In this document: piece after piece, positions 12,581 to 24,138 of the stretch
How positions within the stretch are numbered: the first letter of the stretch is position 1
Layout: each line of letters opens with the position of its first letter
Assembly: GCF_039555335.1 (NCBI RefSeq)
Contig: NC_092640.1
Coordinates: forward strand, 29,952,204-30,016,203
Origin: Amphiura filiformis
Lineage: Eukaryota; Echinodermata; Ophiuroidea; Amphilepidida; Amphiuridae
DNA: 64,000 nucleotides
Reading direction: 5' to 3'
Notes under the pieces: model-generated
What the model saw: the letters and a program-made list of their open reading frames with translations, nothing else
Told to the model about the DNA's origin: nothing
The model's database searches: none
Made by a program: the position numbers and the translations under genes

Positions 12581-13689
12581 GGCTGGCATTTTCTTCAGAA
12601 GGGGGGTCCCAAATATGTCAGTGACCAGAGTCAATTTTTTATGATCGTGGCCAAAACTTTTTAACAACCCCTTATCTTGGGTCAAAAATTTTATGACCAA
12701 CACCACCCCACCCCCTTCCACCTACACGCACTCAAGACAAATCATTCATTGCCGGAACTAAAGCGGAGTGCGCCAAAGGCTAAGAGCGATGAAGACGCGT
12801 GAAGTGCATAAAAAATTTGCATTATATAGCTATAGATTGTATGCACATTTTGATTGTGAAGTTAAAGAATGCGCACGCAGCGCGTGAAAATTTTTAGTCG
12901 CCAGCCCTTAAGGGATCTAAAATGAGCATTTATTGCGTTTCGACAATATTTTTTGTGGGACATGAGAGAGCACCTCAGACCTATCGAATTGCATTCTGAA
13001 TCGAAGCATGTCTTTCTGATATCAAATAATTTTCATTTTTGAAAATCACAATATAATACAAATTTTATGACAAATTATAAAATTTGATATTTTTCAAATT
13101 TTTGATATATAACAGTCCTCAAGTAAATTATATAAATCTAATGACATATTCTTAAAGTGTATGTAGCAGGGAGGAAAAGCCGACGGTCAATTGAAAATTT
13201 TGACCTTTCATATTGAAGATATGGATTTTTTCCCAAAAAGACCTAATTTTTTTGGTGTTTTGGGAAAAAAAATCCATATCTTCAATAATGAAAGGTCAAA
13301 ATTTTCAATTGATCGTCGGCTTTTCATCCCACCTACATACACTTTAAGTATAAATCATCAGATATATAAAGTTTACTTCAAGTACTGTTAAATATCAAAA
13401 ATATCAATTTTTAATGATTTGCCATAAAATGTGTATTAAATTGCGAATTTCAAAAATCAAAATTATTTGATATCAGAATGACATTCTTCGTATTCAGAAT
13501 GCAATTCGATATGTGCTCTAATGTCCCACAATAAATACTGTCCAAACGTTCATACCCCAGCCCTTAATAATTCTACAAACCCCCTATTTTGGGTGTTAAA
13601 AAAATTATAACCCCCTATTTTTGGTCTAAAAATTGTATGACCCCCCCAAGTATATTTGAGACCCACCCCTTCCGAAGAAAATGCCAGCC
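12581..13689. repeat. Repeat family C copy 1, interrupted
   Basis: The ends GGCTGGCATTTTCTTC and GAAGAAAATGCCAGCC are inverted. The interior has AATTTTATGACC and CCCCCTATTTTGG words. It is split by the long foldback at 12912-13556. Related copies are 15178-15470 (left part only) and 19102-19349. Confidence 0.65.
12912..13556. mobile_element. Long foldback transposon inside family C
   Basis: A 645-bp palindrome with arms of about 300 bp and a short centre near 13235. Paired words include AAATCCATATCTTCAA / TTGAAGATATGGATTT and GAATTGCATTCTGAA / TTCAGAATGCAATTC. It is flanked by the direct repeat CCAGCCCTTAA (12901-12911 and 13557-13567). Long arms with a 9-11-bp duplication fit Mutator-like foldbacks. 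That class call is inference. Confidence 0.65.
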
Positions 13690-15177
13690 ACCCCCGCAGC
13701 CACCGTGACCTAATTATTTAATTAAATATAAATATACTCACGTCACTTTTAAGCTTTTAGACTCATCAGCACAAAACTGCCCTGTCTCTGTCGCGATCGT
13801 GCTTCAGCTGTCTGCCGTGCCGCGCCGGTCACGGTAAATCCATACAAATTGTATCCATAAAGTGTCACTCGGATCGCCACACAGCATTTTAATTATACTT
13901 TCTTTTGTTCATGTTTAGCACCTTGTTTGTTTACATAAAATCCTCGTAAACATAACCGTAAACAGTTCCCGGGAAATCCCCGTAATACACTGCAGCCAGC
14001 TGACGAACGGCTTCCGGGGTTAAATTACGTCATGGTATCTTGACCAATTGCGAACGATGTTATATCAATTGCGTGACTTGACACTCAGAATCGACTGTCC
14101 AATCACAATCACGTAGATCCTTCAGTTTCCCAGACTGTATGTTCGTGATAGCCACATACAGTCTGGCCGCGAGACTAGATAGAATCCTGTTGATGAACTT
14201 TGAACCTCAATGTTTCAGCTTGGTTCCAAATGTTGCAGCACATGCACAAATACCGGTATTTACAAAACAAACACACACACCCACGGTCCACACATGCATG
14301 CATGCATCACCATCGAATCAGATGGATGATGAAGAATGAATGGAGTCAATCAATTATCTGATCGATATCGACCATTTGCCGGTTGGGCGGAATATTTAAT
14401 ATAACGGTTCTGAAAAGTGTAATTTTGGGTGCTTTGTTATGCAGCCCATACATGTTGTGCACCAGCCCCGTTCCATAAACCGCGACGCCTCTCGAATAGC
14501 GAGCGGCGCCGGACGCCTCTCGAATAGCGAGCGGAGCGAGCACCGAGCGTAGTACCAACAATTAATAAGGAAATATCTGGAAAAGAGAGACCTGGGAGAT
14601 ACCCCACAAAATATATTATCATAATCAAGCCATTTATCTCAAGTGTGTTATCGGCATCTTCATCCCCTCCTCTAATATTATTCAGGTATCATTTTGATCA
14701 AACCATAAAAGGTAATCCAATAATAGGCCTATCACCAATTCTGAGATTTTCTCTCTCCTCCTTATTGTGAAGGGATCAAAATGTATAATCCCAAAATTAT
14801 GTTAATTGGGATTATGAAACTAACGTTGGTGGCCGCAATTAGGCCCTGGGATCTTTACCCTATCGTGATTGGTCGAAAGTGATCAGGAGATGGCCTGACA
14901 CACCCTGGTCTGAAAAATCAGGGGAGATCCCAGTGTCTTTGATTTGTGACCACCATCGGGAGAGGACTTGTCTTCAACCTTACTCTCCACCAACTAATCT
15001 AGACCAGACTTATCATTTCGTTTGCCATCAAGAACTTATATTATTCAGCCATTTTCATCAGCCTAAATAAATATATATTTAACCAAAAGTTATTGGTTTC
15101 CTGCTTATGTGTTTTCATCGGTGCTCCTCCAAAAGAACCTGCCCATTACTCGCTCACCATCTTCATTCAGCGGTAAC
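13690..15177. other. Gene-free stretch with CpG-rich patches
   Basis: CpG-rich patches lie at about 13780-13850 and 14460-14560. The second holds two direct copies of CGACGCCTCTCGAATAGCGA-like sequence. A short hairpin (TAATCCCA / TGGGATTA) is at about 14788-14816. The block at 14830-15170 ends in AATAAATATATATTTAACC and could be an LTR or 3' UTR relic, but no paired copy was found. Confidence 0.35.
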
Positions 15178-15470
15178 ATTTTCTTCGGGGGTCCCAAATA
15201 TGTTGGTGACCGGAGGAATTTTTTTGTGCCCCCCCCCCCCCCCTATCGCGGGCAAAATTTTTTTACGACCCCCCTATTTTGGTTTCAAAATTTTTTATGA
15301 CCCCCCCTTCCAACTACACATGCACAGACTCAAGACAAATTATTCATTGCCGGAACTAAGGTGCGAATCACACCAAAACTCAAGTCAAAGAGTGAAGAAA
15401 GTGCGTGGAGCGCGTTAAATTTTTTATTGTAAGTGTAAAGAAGGGGCGCGGAGCGTGTACAAATTCCCCA
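15178..15470. repeat. Repeat family C copy 2 (left part)
   Basis: It shares CCCAAATATGT, CCCCCTATTTTGG and CAAGACAAAT.ATTCATTGC words with 12590-12780, in the same order and orientation. It includes a C run of about 15 at 15228-15242. No matching right end was found. Confidence 0.55.
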
Positions 15471-15479
15471 ATCGATTTA

Positions 15480-15800
15480 ATATTTTAGAAAATCTCTGGG
15501 GGGGAGGGGGTACTTTTTAAAATGGGAGACGGGATGTGCGGCCGCATCATACTCCCATTTTACACCCAATGACCCCCATTTTTCACCACGGGCACGGCCC
15601 TGCCCGTCTCACCCAATCAATGACCTCCTTCATTTTTTTGTTTTTCTGTCACCAAAAAAACCCTTATCAAGAATTTTAAACAATATTGATGACTTGTTGA
15701 AACTTTTGTATCAATGGAAAGATTTCCCCATGCATTCTCACGGTGTAGGCCTACCTACCCATTTTTCGGGCCATCTCACCGAAAGACCCCATTTTGGTGT
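15480..15800. repeat. ACCCAATGACCCCC-type repeat
   Basis: Several degenerate copies of CCCAATGACCCCC with TTTT tracts, resembling the interior of 53289-53830. The inverted words AAAATGGGAG and CTCCCATTTT sit near 15518 and 15550. Confidence 0.45.
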
Positions 15801-16079
15801 CTAGGCTCTAAGCAGGTGGTGGCGATGGCGGATGCGATATCGCCATTTTTTACGTCGCCATTGGATTAACACATATACATGAGTTTACACTATATCCTAT
15901 GGCAAAAGGGGGGAGGAGCGGCTGAAAATAATTTTAGGTCCGAAATTGGGGCCCTGAAAAAATATGTGATTTTTTTTCTTTTTGCATCAGGCCTCCCTGT
16001 TACAAGTGTTTGTGGATGGTCCCTTACTTCCCTCTGGAATCAAGCCTTGAAAAATCCGTTTGACAGTGGGAACCTGAGT

Positions 16080-16106
16080 AAACAAACAAACAAACAAACA
16101 AACAAA
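16080..16106. repeat. (AAAC)n microsatellite
   Basis: About six uninterrupted copies of the tetranucleotide AAAC. Confidence 0.9.
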
Positions 16107-17199
16107 ACATGGTATGTTTTTTTCAAAGACATTTCTTGTTTAGTTTAAATTAGTTGGGTGATTTTTATGTGAATTAATCCGCCCAATACTCATTTTGGGT
16201 GTTTATCGACTATCGAATCATCAATCACTTTCCTCTCCATTGACGGCGCGAAGGACCGGTGAAATTCCAAATTGGTAAGCATCTTAAACCGAATTAAAGG
16301 TATTTTCTTGCAAAATTTGAGCAAAAATGCATTTGTAGAGGTGTTGATGTAATCCTTGACCATATGATCTGCGCAGTTAATGACCTCACAAATGTGTAGA
16401 CACTGAAAATTATGCATGTTTGCGTGCCGTGCTTGTGCCAAATTCAGTACGGACGCTAGCTCTGTCAGCTATTGCCTGGCATTGTAAATGTACACAGCCA
16501 GGCACACACTCACAGTACGGGGTGTACTCTCTGGAGTCTCTCTGCATGTGTGAGGGTCGGACTGGGTGCATGGGTGTGACGTGTGTACAGGTTACAGTTT
16601 ACAAATTTTGAATATTTAGAGACTTCATATTCTCAAGTTGAAGAACGACACATGCAGCTGCACACTGCGATCTATTAGTACACCGTAATTAATTATTTAT
16701 AAGTATTAAATTTCATCGAAAACTCAGTTTCTAAAATAATAGAATTTTATTGGAGCGCATTCATCATGTAGGTATGCTAGGTGAATTCAAATTTGCCATC
16801 AAACTGCATCATTTTATATATCAAATTAAAGCCCTTGAGTAAACAAAGCCAAAAATGAAAACCTTTTTTTCATAGCACTTTCCGTAGCAAAGTTACATCT
16901 TGTCAAAGATTGACTTTCATCAAACAATGTCAAAAAGATTCAGCTAGCAAAATTCCCCAAAACGGCATTTCGGGGGTGTTTCAAAATGATGTTGCTACCT
17001 TAGGCCTACTTTTTTCACCATACAAGTTGTGCTCAACTACCCTGGATTGTATATACCGCAGTGTTCTCGTCCGGATTATTCGTCTTGAACTTGTATTTTC
17101 CATCATCCTGCTCTCGGATTTTCGCGGGGTTGGAATACTTGGCAGCCATCTTGGACTACCTTGTTTTTGTTGACACGGAGCCTTGACGACCTTGCACTA
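16107..17199. other. Gene-free stretch
   Basis: No gene or clear repeat pair was recognised. Confidence 0.4.
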
Positions 17200-17765
17200 A
17201 AGGACCACTGATACGATTGCTTCTTGCACATGCTGCATCCATCTGAAGCTTCTAGTTTTAACGGTCTTAGGACCTCTTCTTTACACAGTGTGACCCAGAT
17301 GCTTGAAAATCTCCAATGGCAGTCGTTAAATGAACGCCGAGCACATTTCAAAGTCACCATGTTATACCGGATTGTTCACGGCTTAGTCGCCATTCCAAGT
17401 GGTCCACCCTACTTCATTCCAGCCACTAACACAACCAGAGGCCACCACCTGCAATTTAGACAACAACACTGCAGGATCCAGTCCTACCAGTTCTCTTTCT
17501 TCCCGAAAGCGTCATTTGCCTGTGGAACACACTACCAGCTTCAGTCGTATCTGCCCCGTCTTTGGAGACTTTCCGAAGCCGGCTGAGTCCACTGTCGCTT
17601 CGTTAGACTGGATGAGGACTTTTTTACTCGCACAACAGCACCACTTCATCTGCACTCAGCGAATCCGTGTTTCCGCTCGCACCCTTTGCACTGCACACAG
17701 TACGACTATACTCGGGAGTGAAAACTTCTAAGAGGACTGTACTTATTGGAAGATAGATAGATAGT
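17200..17765 (+). pseudogene. LINE (CR1/L2/jockey-like) 3' end, broken
   Basis: The translation around 17270-17500 carries a LQW..LNERRAHFKV.MLYRIVHG pattern and then RGHHLQF and SFFPK. In the next frame, from about 17505, comes ICLWNTLP, then SAPSLETFRSRL and a stop. This order (helix, YRI.G, SFFP, LWN.LP, FK.L) is typical of the C-terminal tail of CR1/L2-type LINE proteins. At least one frameshift near 17500 breaks it. The copy ends in GATAGATAGATAG, a short tandem-repeat tail as such LINEs often have. Confidence 0.7.
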
Positions 17766-18662
17766 GAACTTTAAAAGCACCTCCTTTTGCATCTCATAGC
17801 AAAGTTTTCAGAGGAAAAACATTGCTCAAGAAACACTAGACTTCTCCGTAGTCCACTTGCCATTGTGCATATTCAGAATTACCTTTGCATTTTTAAAAAC
17901 TCCGATTGTGTGCACAATTGATAGATTTTCCTGATCTATTCAGTCACCGTACGCCCTCTGTTAGCTTGATACCCAAGTGGACTACTGACATTCGATTGCG
18001 GTTAAAATGCTTTACACAGGCCCCTATGGCAAGAATGTCGGATTTTTGGCCTACTAAGAATAGCATGATGTAATGCATTTCATATAAATTAACCAATTGT
18101 GATGCAGCATTTGTGTAGGCGGGCCTTACCATTTTCCCGATAGTAATCAATTTCATTTGCATTATTGTGACCTCATTTTATGCTGTTCCCGTGGTGTTTG
18201 GCTCTCTTGCGGTAAAACTTCAAAGTTTGTTTATATGTGATGAACCAGTGGAAGAAATACGTTCATGCACGTGTCATGTGTGGTACAATGTACGTGTGTG
18301 GATAAATCCTGATCGGGTAAATAACTTCAAAAGTGTGTCTCTACCGCTATAAAATATACCTAAATTAATTTATAAACATAATTATTTAGCTCCGCTGTTT
18401 AGAGACGGACCATGACATGGCCAATATCACCCGAGACTTCTTCAGGGAATTCTGCTGATGAGGCCGGGTGCGATACAAAACAAACTGCGATTCATCATGC
18501 ATTCTCACTAGGATGTGAAAATTGTAAACTGGCTCAGGAAGAAGTCCTTCCTGAATTTGTTGATGACCCATTCTTTAGGTCAGAAAATTTTGCCAAAAAT
18601 ACCTAGTTTCCTGGATTTTAATGACATTTTTTCACTTCACCTGAAATTATTGGGGGGCGAGG
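17766..18662. other. Gene-free stretch
   Basis: No recognised gene. A frame at 18412-18606 (64 residues) contains CENCKLAQEEVLPEFVDD but matches no family I know, and lacks clear splice sites. Confidence 0.35.
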
Positions 18663-18938
18663 GTGAAGAGTATTCTAGCCCCCCCGGTTCCTAAGCTACC
18701 AACTAGATATAATATGGGAAATATATTTTCTACCAAAGCAGCACCGTTTGCTAGGACTTTTTGTCGGGTGGGAAATCCCAGACTAGAAGAAGCACACAAT
18801 TTGAGTTTACCTTGGGAAGCAAAATATGAACGCATTTATATCGATAGTTCTAGCCAGGGACAATATTGTCTTCCAAGGAAAGAAATTATTCGCGACACAT
18901 GGAGAACGATTGTGCGGATTATTAAATTATTGTGGTAA
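18663..18938 (+). CDS. Unrecognised small open frame
   Basis: A 91-codon frame with fairly ordinary amino-acid composition. An internal methionine at 18714 begins MGNIFST, which fits an N-myristoylation consensus (MGxxxS/T). I recognise no family, no signal peptide and no flanking splice sites. It is AT-biased like its surroundings and could be a transposon fragment or chance. Confidence 0.15.
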   Translation: MKSILAPPVPKLPTRYNMGNIFSTKAAPFARTFCRVGNPRLEEAHNLSLPWEAKYERIYIDSSSQGQYCLPRKEIIRDTWRTIVRIIKLLW

Positions 18939-19101
18939 TCATTTTTTAAAGATAAATATTTCATAATAACGGGAAAATTAGTTCATGCCTCTCTTAATCC
19001 GTCTATATTTGTAGCTATTTTAGAATTTCGGACATGAGGCTCTTTCCGTCTTTTCGGCATGCCATTAAATATCAAAAGCACCTGAAGTAACTAGTGCTAA
19101 T

Positions 19102-19349
19102 TAAGGGGCGCATTTTCTTCCAAATTAACAAAACATCCGCGTCAATAAAATTGCGACCCCTATTTCGGCAACAAAATTTTATGCCCCCCCACCAATACAC
19201 CTTAGCCCTTAAACAAACTAAAATTGTATTGAAATCAGTCTTTTGAATTAAAAATAAACAAACTATCTCACCAAATATTTTATGACCCCCCTATTTTTCT
19301 TGCCAAAAATCTATACCCCCCTCTTCCGAAAAAAAATGCCAGCCCCCTA
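19102..19349. repeat. Repeat family C copy 3
   Basis: The ends are TTAAGGGGCGCATTTTCTTCC and CTTCCGAAAAAAAATGCCAG followed by CCCCCTAA. Two inner AAATTTTATG.CCCCCC blocks match family C. Confidence 0.55.
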
Positions 19350-20307
19350 AAATAACAGAAAAGTCAACATTGTATTGTGATGTGATCTTGCCGGCCTATT
19401 TTAATAAACAATGTCCTGTCTCATGCCAATATTTTGCACTCAGTTGTGGGCCAAGATAGATGCTATATGCAAATTAGGGGTATTTTCTCCTGCTGATCGA
19501 TTTTGGCAAATAAATTGCTGCACTTTCCCGCGGGGATGACAAATAGTTGGCGTTGTATAATTTGACTTTTCCATACAGGTATTTCTTATTTATTTGGGTT
19601 ATTATTCGATATTTATCACAGTAAATACAAAATATAATCTTGATCGATTTGTACCACCGCTGATTTTTCTTTAAATAAATTGTATTATCTTTTGCCAAAT
19701 GCAAGAACCCTGTACAATTATGGACCGAGACGGAAACTATTCGCTGTTTCTGATTGGTCAAGGGGTGGAGCCAATTTTATTCTCATCGTAGCGTCACTGA
19801 CTTAACCGCAATCGTTTGTCCATAGTCGTATTTTTCGTGAGTAACGTGGGCAATTCTCCAAAATAAAACAGACTGCTAGAAAATCACTGGTAGGCATGAA
19901 GGAGCCCTCTTTCAAAAAAAATATTAAAAAAACAAAAGTAAGGCAGGACACAAATGATCACTTAGAATGCCTACATCTTGGGCAACTAGATTTGTTTATA
20001 GACTATTTATTACATTATAATATCGAGATTGATAACATAGGCCTATTTCTAAATTTCTCAAAATTCGACTATGGCATAGTCTAAAGAAACACTAGCAGCT
20101 AGCTACGAATTTGTTCACCCCACGGATGCCCTCGCATTCGCAAAGCAAGCTTTGCCGTTTGAGAATATTTCAAACAAGAAAAACACCCCTTTTATTAGCA
20201 ATTTCGCGAATTCTTTGCCCTTCAACAAATGACACGATAACCCCTATTTCATGTTCATGATTTTCGCTAACGCGAACAATATAGTGAATATTTTTATATA
20301 CCCTTTT
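19350..20307. other. Gene-free stretch
   Basis: The open frames at 19474-19761 (minus) and 19896-20084 (plus) have no recognisable domain. No repeat pair was found. Confidence 0.4.
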
Positions 20308-20820
20308 AAGGTAGGGACTGAGTCCCGAATTCGAGTCCCGCCGGTGGCAGTACCGGGCAGGAATTCCATGCCCGGATATTTGAAATTCAAAAAAAAAATT
20401 TTTTTTTATTTTTTTTTTAAGTTTTTTTTTTTTTCGGTTTTGTAGTCCTGGACCTAGACCTAAATGCTAGGATCATTCATGGTTGACCTAAAAAAAAAAA
20501 AAATCAAGATATTTTGTATTTTAATAATGAAAATTGATACTTTGTATTCATGTCATACTCTATTAATGATATCAAAAGGAATTCAAATTCAATGCATTAT
20601 GAAATCATTAATAGAGTATGACATGAATACAAAGTATCAATTTTCATATTAAAAATACAAAACATCTTGAAATTTTTTTTTTTTTTTTTTTAGGTCAACC
20701 ATGAATGATCTTAGCATTTAGGTCTTTTTTTTTTTTTTAATTTTTAATTTCAGGTACCGGTACCGCCTGAAAATAAACGGGTACCGGGCACAAAATTACC
20801 CGAAAATCCCAACCCTAACC
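20308..20820. repeat. Composite repeat E with family B core
   Basis: The left block (TTCGAGTCCCGCC, then TTCCATGCCCGGATA) is also found at 2290-2370, again just before a family B palindrome. The right block has CCGGTACCG and ACCCGAAAATCCC. The two loci therefore share the order left block, B, right block, so B may be an integral core rather than two independent insertions. Confidence 0.5.
20436..20724. repeat. Foldback MITE, family B copy 3
   Basis: The arms carry CCTAAATGCTAGGATCATTC and GAATGATCTTAGCATTTAGG, with an inner stem around TCATTAATAGAGTATGACAT. The outermost part of the right arm is missing. Confidence 0.7.
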
Positions 20821-20991
20821 TTTTCTGGCAGAAACAAGGAAAAGGTTGGCTCACAGCCGACAGGCCCCATGGCTAAATCTATGAACTTCAATCACTTGTT
20901 GGCCGGGTACGGTGCACACCGGATGCGCCCAATGGAAAATTGTGAAACTGCGATATTTTCAGATTAAAACCACAAGATATAATTTATATTA

Positions 20992-21389
20992 GGCCAAGTA
21001 AAATAAATAATGTGTATATATATCTTCCCCACCCTCACCGATTTTTGGAGATTTTCAAATATTTTTGTTATTTTTCCTATTTGATTCCTTGCGTGGTTTC
21101 TAAAATTGTTGTGATAAAATGACATGTTCAGAAGGGCTTGGTTATCATTTATAAACACATTCCAAACACTTTTTCAAGCTGGGGGTATACGGTACTAGGG
21201 CTTTGGGGAAATAACAAAAATATTAGGGAGCTTCTCCGATTTTATGATGTGTTGACAAACACTTCATGCAATTGTGATTTTACACAGAAATGAATGGTGA
21301 AAAATAACACAATAACAAATAATAAGGACCTCCCTCAGCGATTTTTGAAAAAGTCTGGACGATACACATGTTATTTTTTTTACTTGGCC
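20992..21389. mobile_element. PIF/Harbinger-like MITE, family F copy 1
   Basis: The ends GGCCAAGTAAAATAAA and TTTTTTTTACTTGGCC are flanked by TTA on both sides (20989-20991 and 21390-21392). The 3-bp TWA duplication is typical of PIF/Harbinger. A second copy is at 53913-54281, alignable along its whole length. Confidence 0.75.
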
Positions 21390-21542
21390 TTAGGGGTGTG
21401 ATTTTCGGGTAATTTTGTGCCCGGGTACCCAGCGCATTTTTCGGGCGGGTAACTGAAATTGAACACCCGGTTCCCGCATTCCTTGCAGCCACGGCACGGG
21501 TCGGGTATTCAACTATTCATGCTGGATTGCTTGGGTTTTTTC

Positions 21543-21859
21543 GGTTTTGTAGTGTCCCAGGACCTAGACTTAAATGCTAGGATCATTCATGGTTGACCTA
21601 AAAAAAAAATTGCATGATTGTTTGCGTTTTTAATAAAAGTGATAATTTGTATTCATGTCAGTAGGCCTACTCTAATAATGATTTCAAAATGCATTGAATT
21701 TGCATGCATTTTGAAATCATTAATAGAGTATGATATGAATTCATACAAATTTAATATCACTTTTCATATTAAAAACACAAACAATCATGCAATTTTTTTT
21801 TTTTTTTTACCATGAATGATCCTAGCATTTAGGTCTAGGTCCTGGGACACGACAAAACC
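21543..21859. repeat. Foldback MITE, family B copy 4 (complete)
   Basis: The best-preserved copy: arms of about 50 bp, GGTTTTGTAGTGTCCCAGGA and TCCTGGGACACGACAAAACC at the ends, and CTAGGATCATTCATGGT inside. The loop contains a second stem. Confidence 0.8.
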
Positions 21860-23150
21860 AAAAAAAAAAACCAAAAAACTTTTCTTATTTTGGGAAATTT
21901 TGACGAGCAAACAAGCATGAATACCCGTGGAACCCAGGCGGGCTCAATTTAAGTCTTTGGCTCTGTGCATACGTAGAATTTTGCCTGTGTATGCAAAATA
22001 TTGTGTTATTTAGCTCATTATGATGGGGAAAACCAGAGTTGTGCATGTAAATTTTGCTTTCTAGATCGACCCCTCCTAATCAGACCAGTTCATCATGTTC
22101 ATGATGAGATATGGAGATGGTGATTTGAAATTGCATATGACAAGGTGTTCTGTTAGCCAGTAAATTTACTGTATTACTGCGCTTAGAAGGAGGTTAGTGT
22201 TAGTGTTTAGGGTTAGGGTTGTATTAAAAACCTGACCTCCTTCTAAGCACAGGAAAACAACAAATTCCCAAATCTGCCCCCAGGAGACACGATGCATGAT
22301 ATCGCTTCTACTGGGGATTTATTCTGTGCTTTATCATGTCTTCTGGAGGCAGATTTGAACTAATGACCTTTTGTGAAATCGCCCTATATTAGCGTGAGAC
22401 TTTGCAAACAAATTAAAGGTAAAACTCCAGGATACTTGAAATGGCCAATTCATCATATATTTACCATTTTCTGTGTGTTGCAGTGCACTAAACTGTGAAT
22501 CATATTGACGGTCACTCCTATTAATTAATATATGAACCCCTAAAACTATTATGCATGTACCGTACTTTTGCCAATTGAATGGCATTTTAGGTACTTTAGT
22601 GGTGTGCTCAACTGTGAACCCATTGACTATCACCCCTAATTGGGCAATGAGTACTTACAGGTATAAATCAGTGATTACTGAACCAGAACTGTACCTCAAC
22701 ACTATGGACCACAATAGCCTCATCCCAATAGCATAGTTCAATAACCTCAATTAAACAATCGAGAGTGCAAAATTTGACCTCATGTTGCAGAGTATGAGTT
22801 TTTGTACTCAAATTTTCAAAACTCATTCAATGAATGTACTTGTATTGGGGTTATAGAACTAAGCCCTGATAGATGAGCATGTTGTGGATCCTAGTGCAAA
22901 ATGTCAATTTTTTGTATTTTTGGAACAATGTGAACAGGTTGGTTCCCATGATTTTACCAAATTTGTTCTTTGAAATTTTCACAGGTAAATACATGTTTTG
23001 ATTTTATTTTGAAATTTATACCTGATAGGATTGCACATTATGTCTAGCATTCCACTGGGCTCTTTTGACTTAATATCATGTAGTATTATAGCAGTCCTTT
23101 GAATTAAAACATCCAATGAGCACAAATTTAAAAAACTAATTGTGATAATA
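21860..23150. other. Gene-free stretch with small hairpins
   Basis: A hairpin at 22180-22244 (GCTTAGAAGGAGGT / ACCTCCTTCTAAGC) has TTAGGGTTAGGG in its loop. Family G copy 2 follows. No gene was seen. Confidence 0.4.
22268..22372. repeat. Foldback MITE, family G copy 2
   Basis: Arms around AAATCTGCCCCCAGGAGACA and TGTCTTCTGGAGGCAGATTT. It ends with TTTGAACTAATGACCTT as in the copy at 12375-12496. Confidence 0.6.
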
Positions 23151-23369
23151 TAAACTCAACCAATAAAGTATCGAATCGAAACGATTATAGATGGTTAGAT
23201 ATATCGGGAACTGAAATATATAGCAAAAACTTCTTTAATGTATATAAAGCGCGGTTTTCTCCTCGCATTTTGATACCTCTTTGTTGCTCTACGATAGCAT
23301 TTAGTCGAGTTATGGGCGCTTGAGTGGCTTCAAGTCGGATTTTGAAAGTTGCACTTAGTTCCTATTCAA

Positions 23370-23607
23370 CAGCGTTCGAAATTTTGGTTGTCCGGTTGCC
23401 CGGGACAACTAAAAAAGTCGCTGGACAACCAAAAATACTGATTTGGTTGTCCGCCGGACAACCATAAATGTGTAGCCAAAACTCACCTTTGTATGTGTAT
23501 CTTTTAGCTGGTAATATACGGACAACCAAAAACTTAGACGGACAACCAGAAATTGTAACCTGGTTGTCCGTGGGACAACCAATTATTTTTCCTTAATTCG
23601 AACACTG
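23370..23607. mobile_element. hAT MITE nested in the Tc1-like element
   Basis: The ends are CAGCGTTCGAA and TTCGAACACTG. The insertion is flanked by a perfect 8-bp repeat CTATTCAA (23362-23369 and 23608-23615). The interior carries about nine copies, in both orientations, of GGTTGTCC or its complement, which look like subterminal transposase-binding repeats. Its ends and inner word are shared with 46070-46521. Confidence 0.85.
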
Positions 23608-23806
23608 CTATTCAAGCCAAATGCTTTCGTCGTGTACACAAACACGCACAAAATCAAGACAAAGGACACTGATGTGCTCTGTTTACTTAACCATGAACTT
23701 TACTTGATTTTACTCCTTCGACTTCCAACTTCAATACTTGCTACCCTTTACTTATTTCTGACTTATCTCATGAACTCTTTCTGCTGACATCTCAAAGTTT
23801 CTCAAT

Positions 23807-23857
23807 ACTTGGTGTGCCCACCATCAATGTCTACCACTGCCTGGATTCGTCGTCGAA
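23807..23857 (-). pseudogene. Tc1 transposase C-terminal scrap
   Basis: The minus-strand translation reads RRRIQAVVDIDGGHTKY followed by a stop. It matches the well-known end of Tc1-family transposases (RR....V....GGHT.Y). Everything upstream is deleted or out of frame, so it is non-functional. Confidence 0.7.
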
Positions 23858-24138
23858 CGCATTAGGCTTGAATAGGAGCTAAGTGCAACTTTCAAAATCC
23901 GACTTGAAGCCACTCAAGCGCCCATAACTCGACTAAATGCTATCGTAGAGCAACAAAAGAGGTATCAAAATGCGCAGGAGAAAACCGCGCTTTATATACA
24001 TTAAATAAGTTTTTGCTATATATTTCAGTTCCCGATATATCTAACCATCTACAATCGTTTCGATACTTTATTGGTTGAGTTTACTTAAATGTGTAATGAT
24101 GTGGACAATGCCTACAAAATATTTCAACAACAAAAAAG

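Larger units (their letters stand above)
23151..24083 (-). mobile_element. Tc1-like transposon remnant with long inverted ends
   Basis: Left (23151-23369) and right (23868-24083) inverted repeats are about 97% identical apart from a 5-bp duplication and a few single-base changes. They begin and end in TA, as expected for a TA target. Between them is a deleted interior. The left repeat resumes after the hAT insertion at 23370-23607. On the minus strand, 23807-23857 encodes the C-terminal signature of Tc1 transposases (see separate entry). Confidence 0.8.

Noticed and set aside
14757-15175. A possible solo LTR (begins TGTTAATTGG, has AATAAA, ends near TAACA)
   Set aside because: The flanking 5-mers do not match and no second copy is in the window.
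18412-18606. Cysteine-containing frame near a CTTCAGGGAATTCTGCTGATGA stretch that recalls Penelope-like 3' regions
   Set aside because: The resemblance is to a short nucleotide pattern only; no GIY-YIG or reverse transcriptase motif was found.
22199-22220. TTAGGGTTAGGG, a telomere-like word
   Set aside because: Only two units, in the loop of a small hairpin; too short for a telomeric relic.
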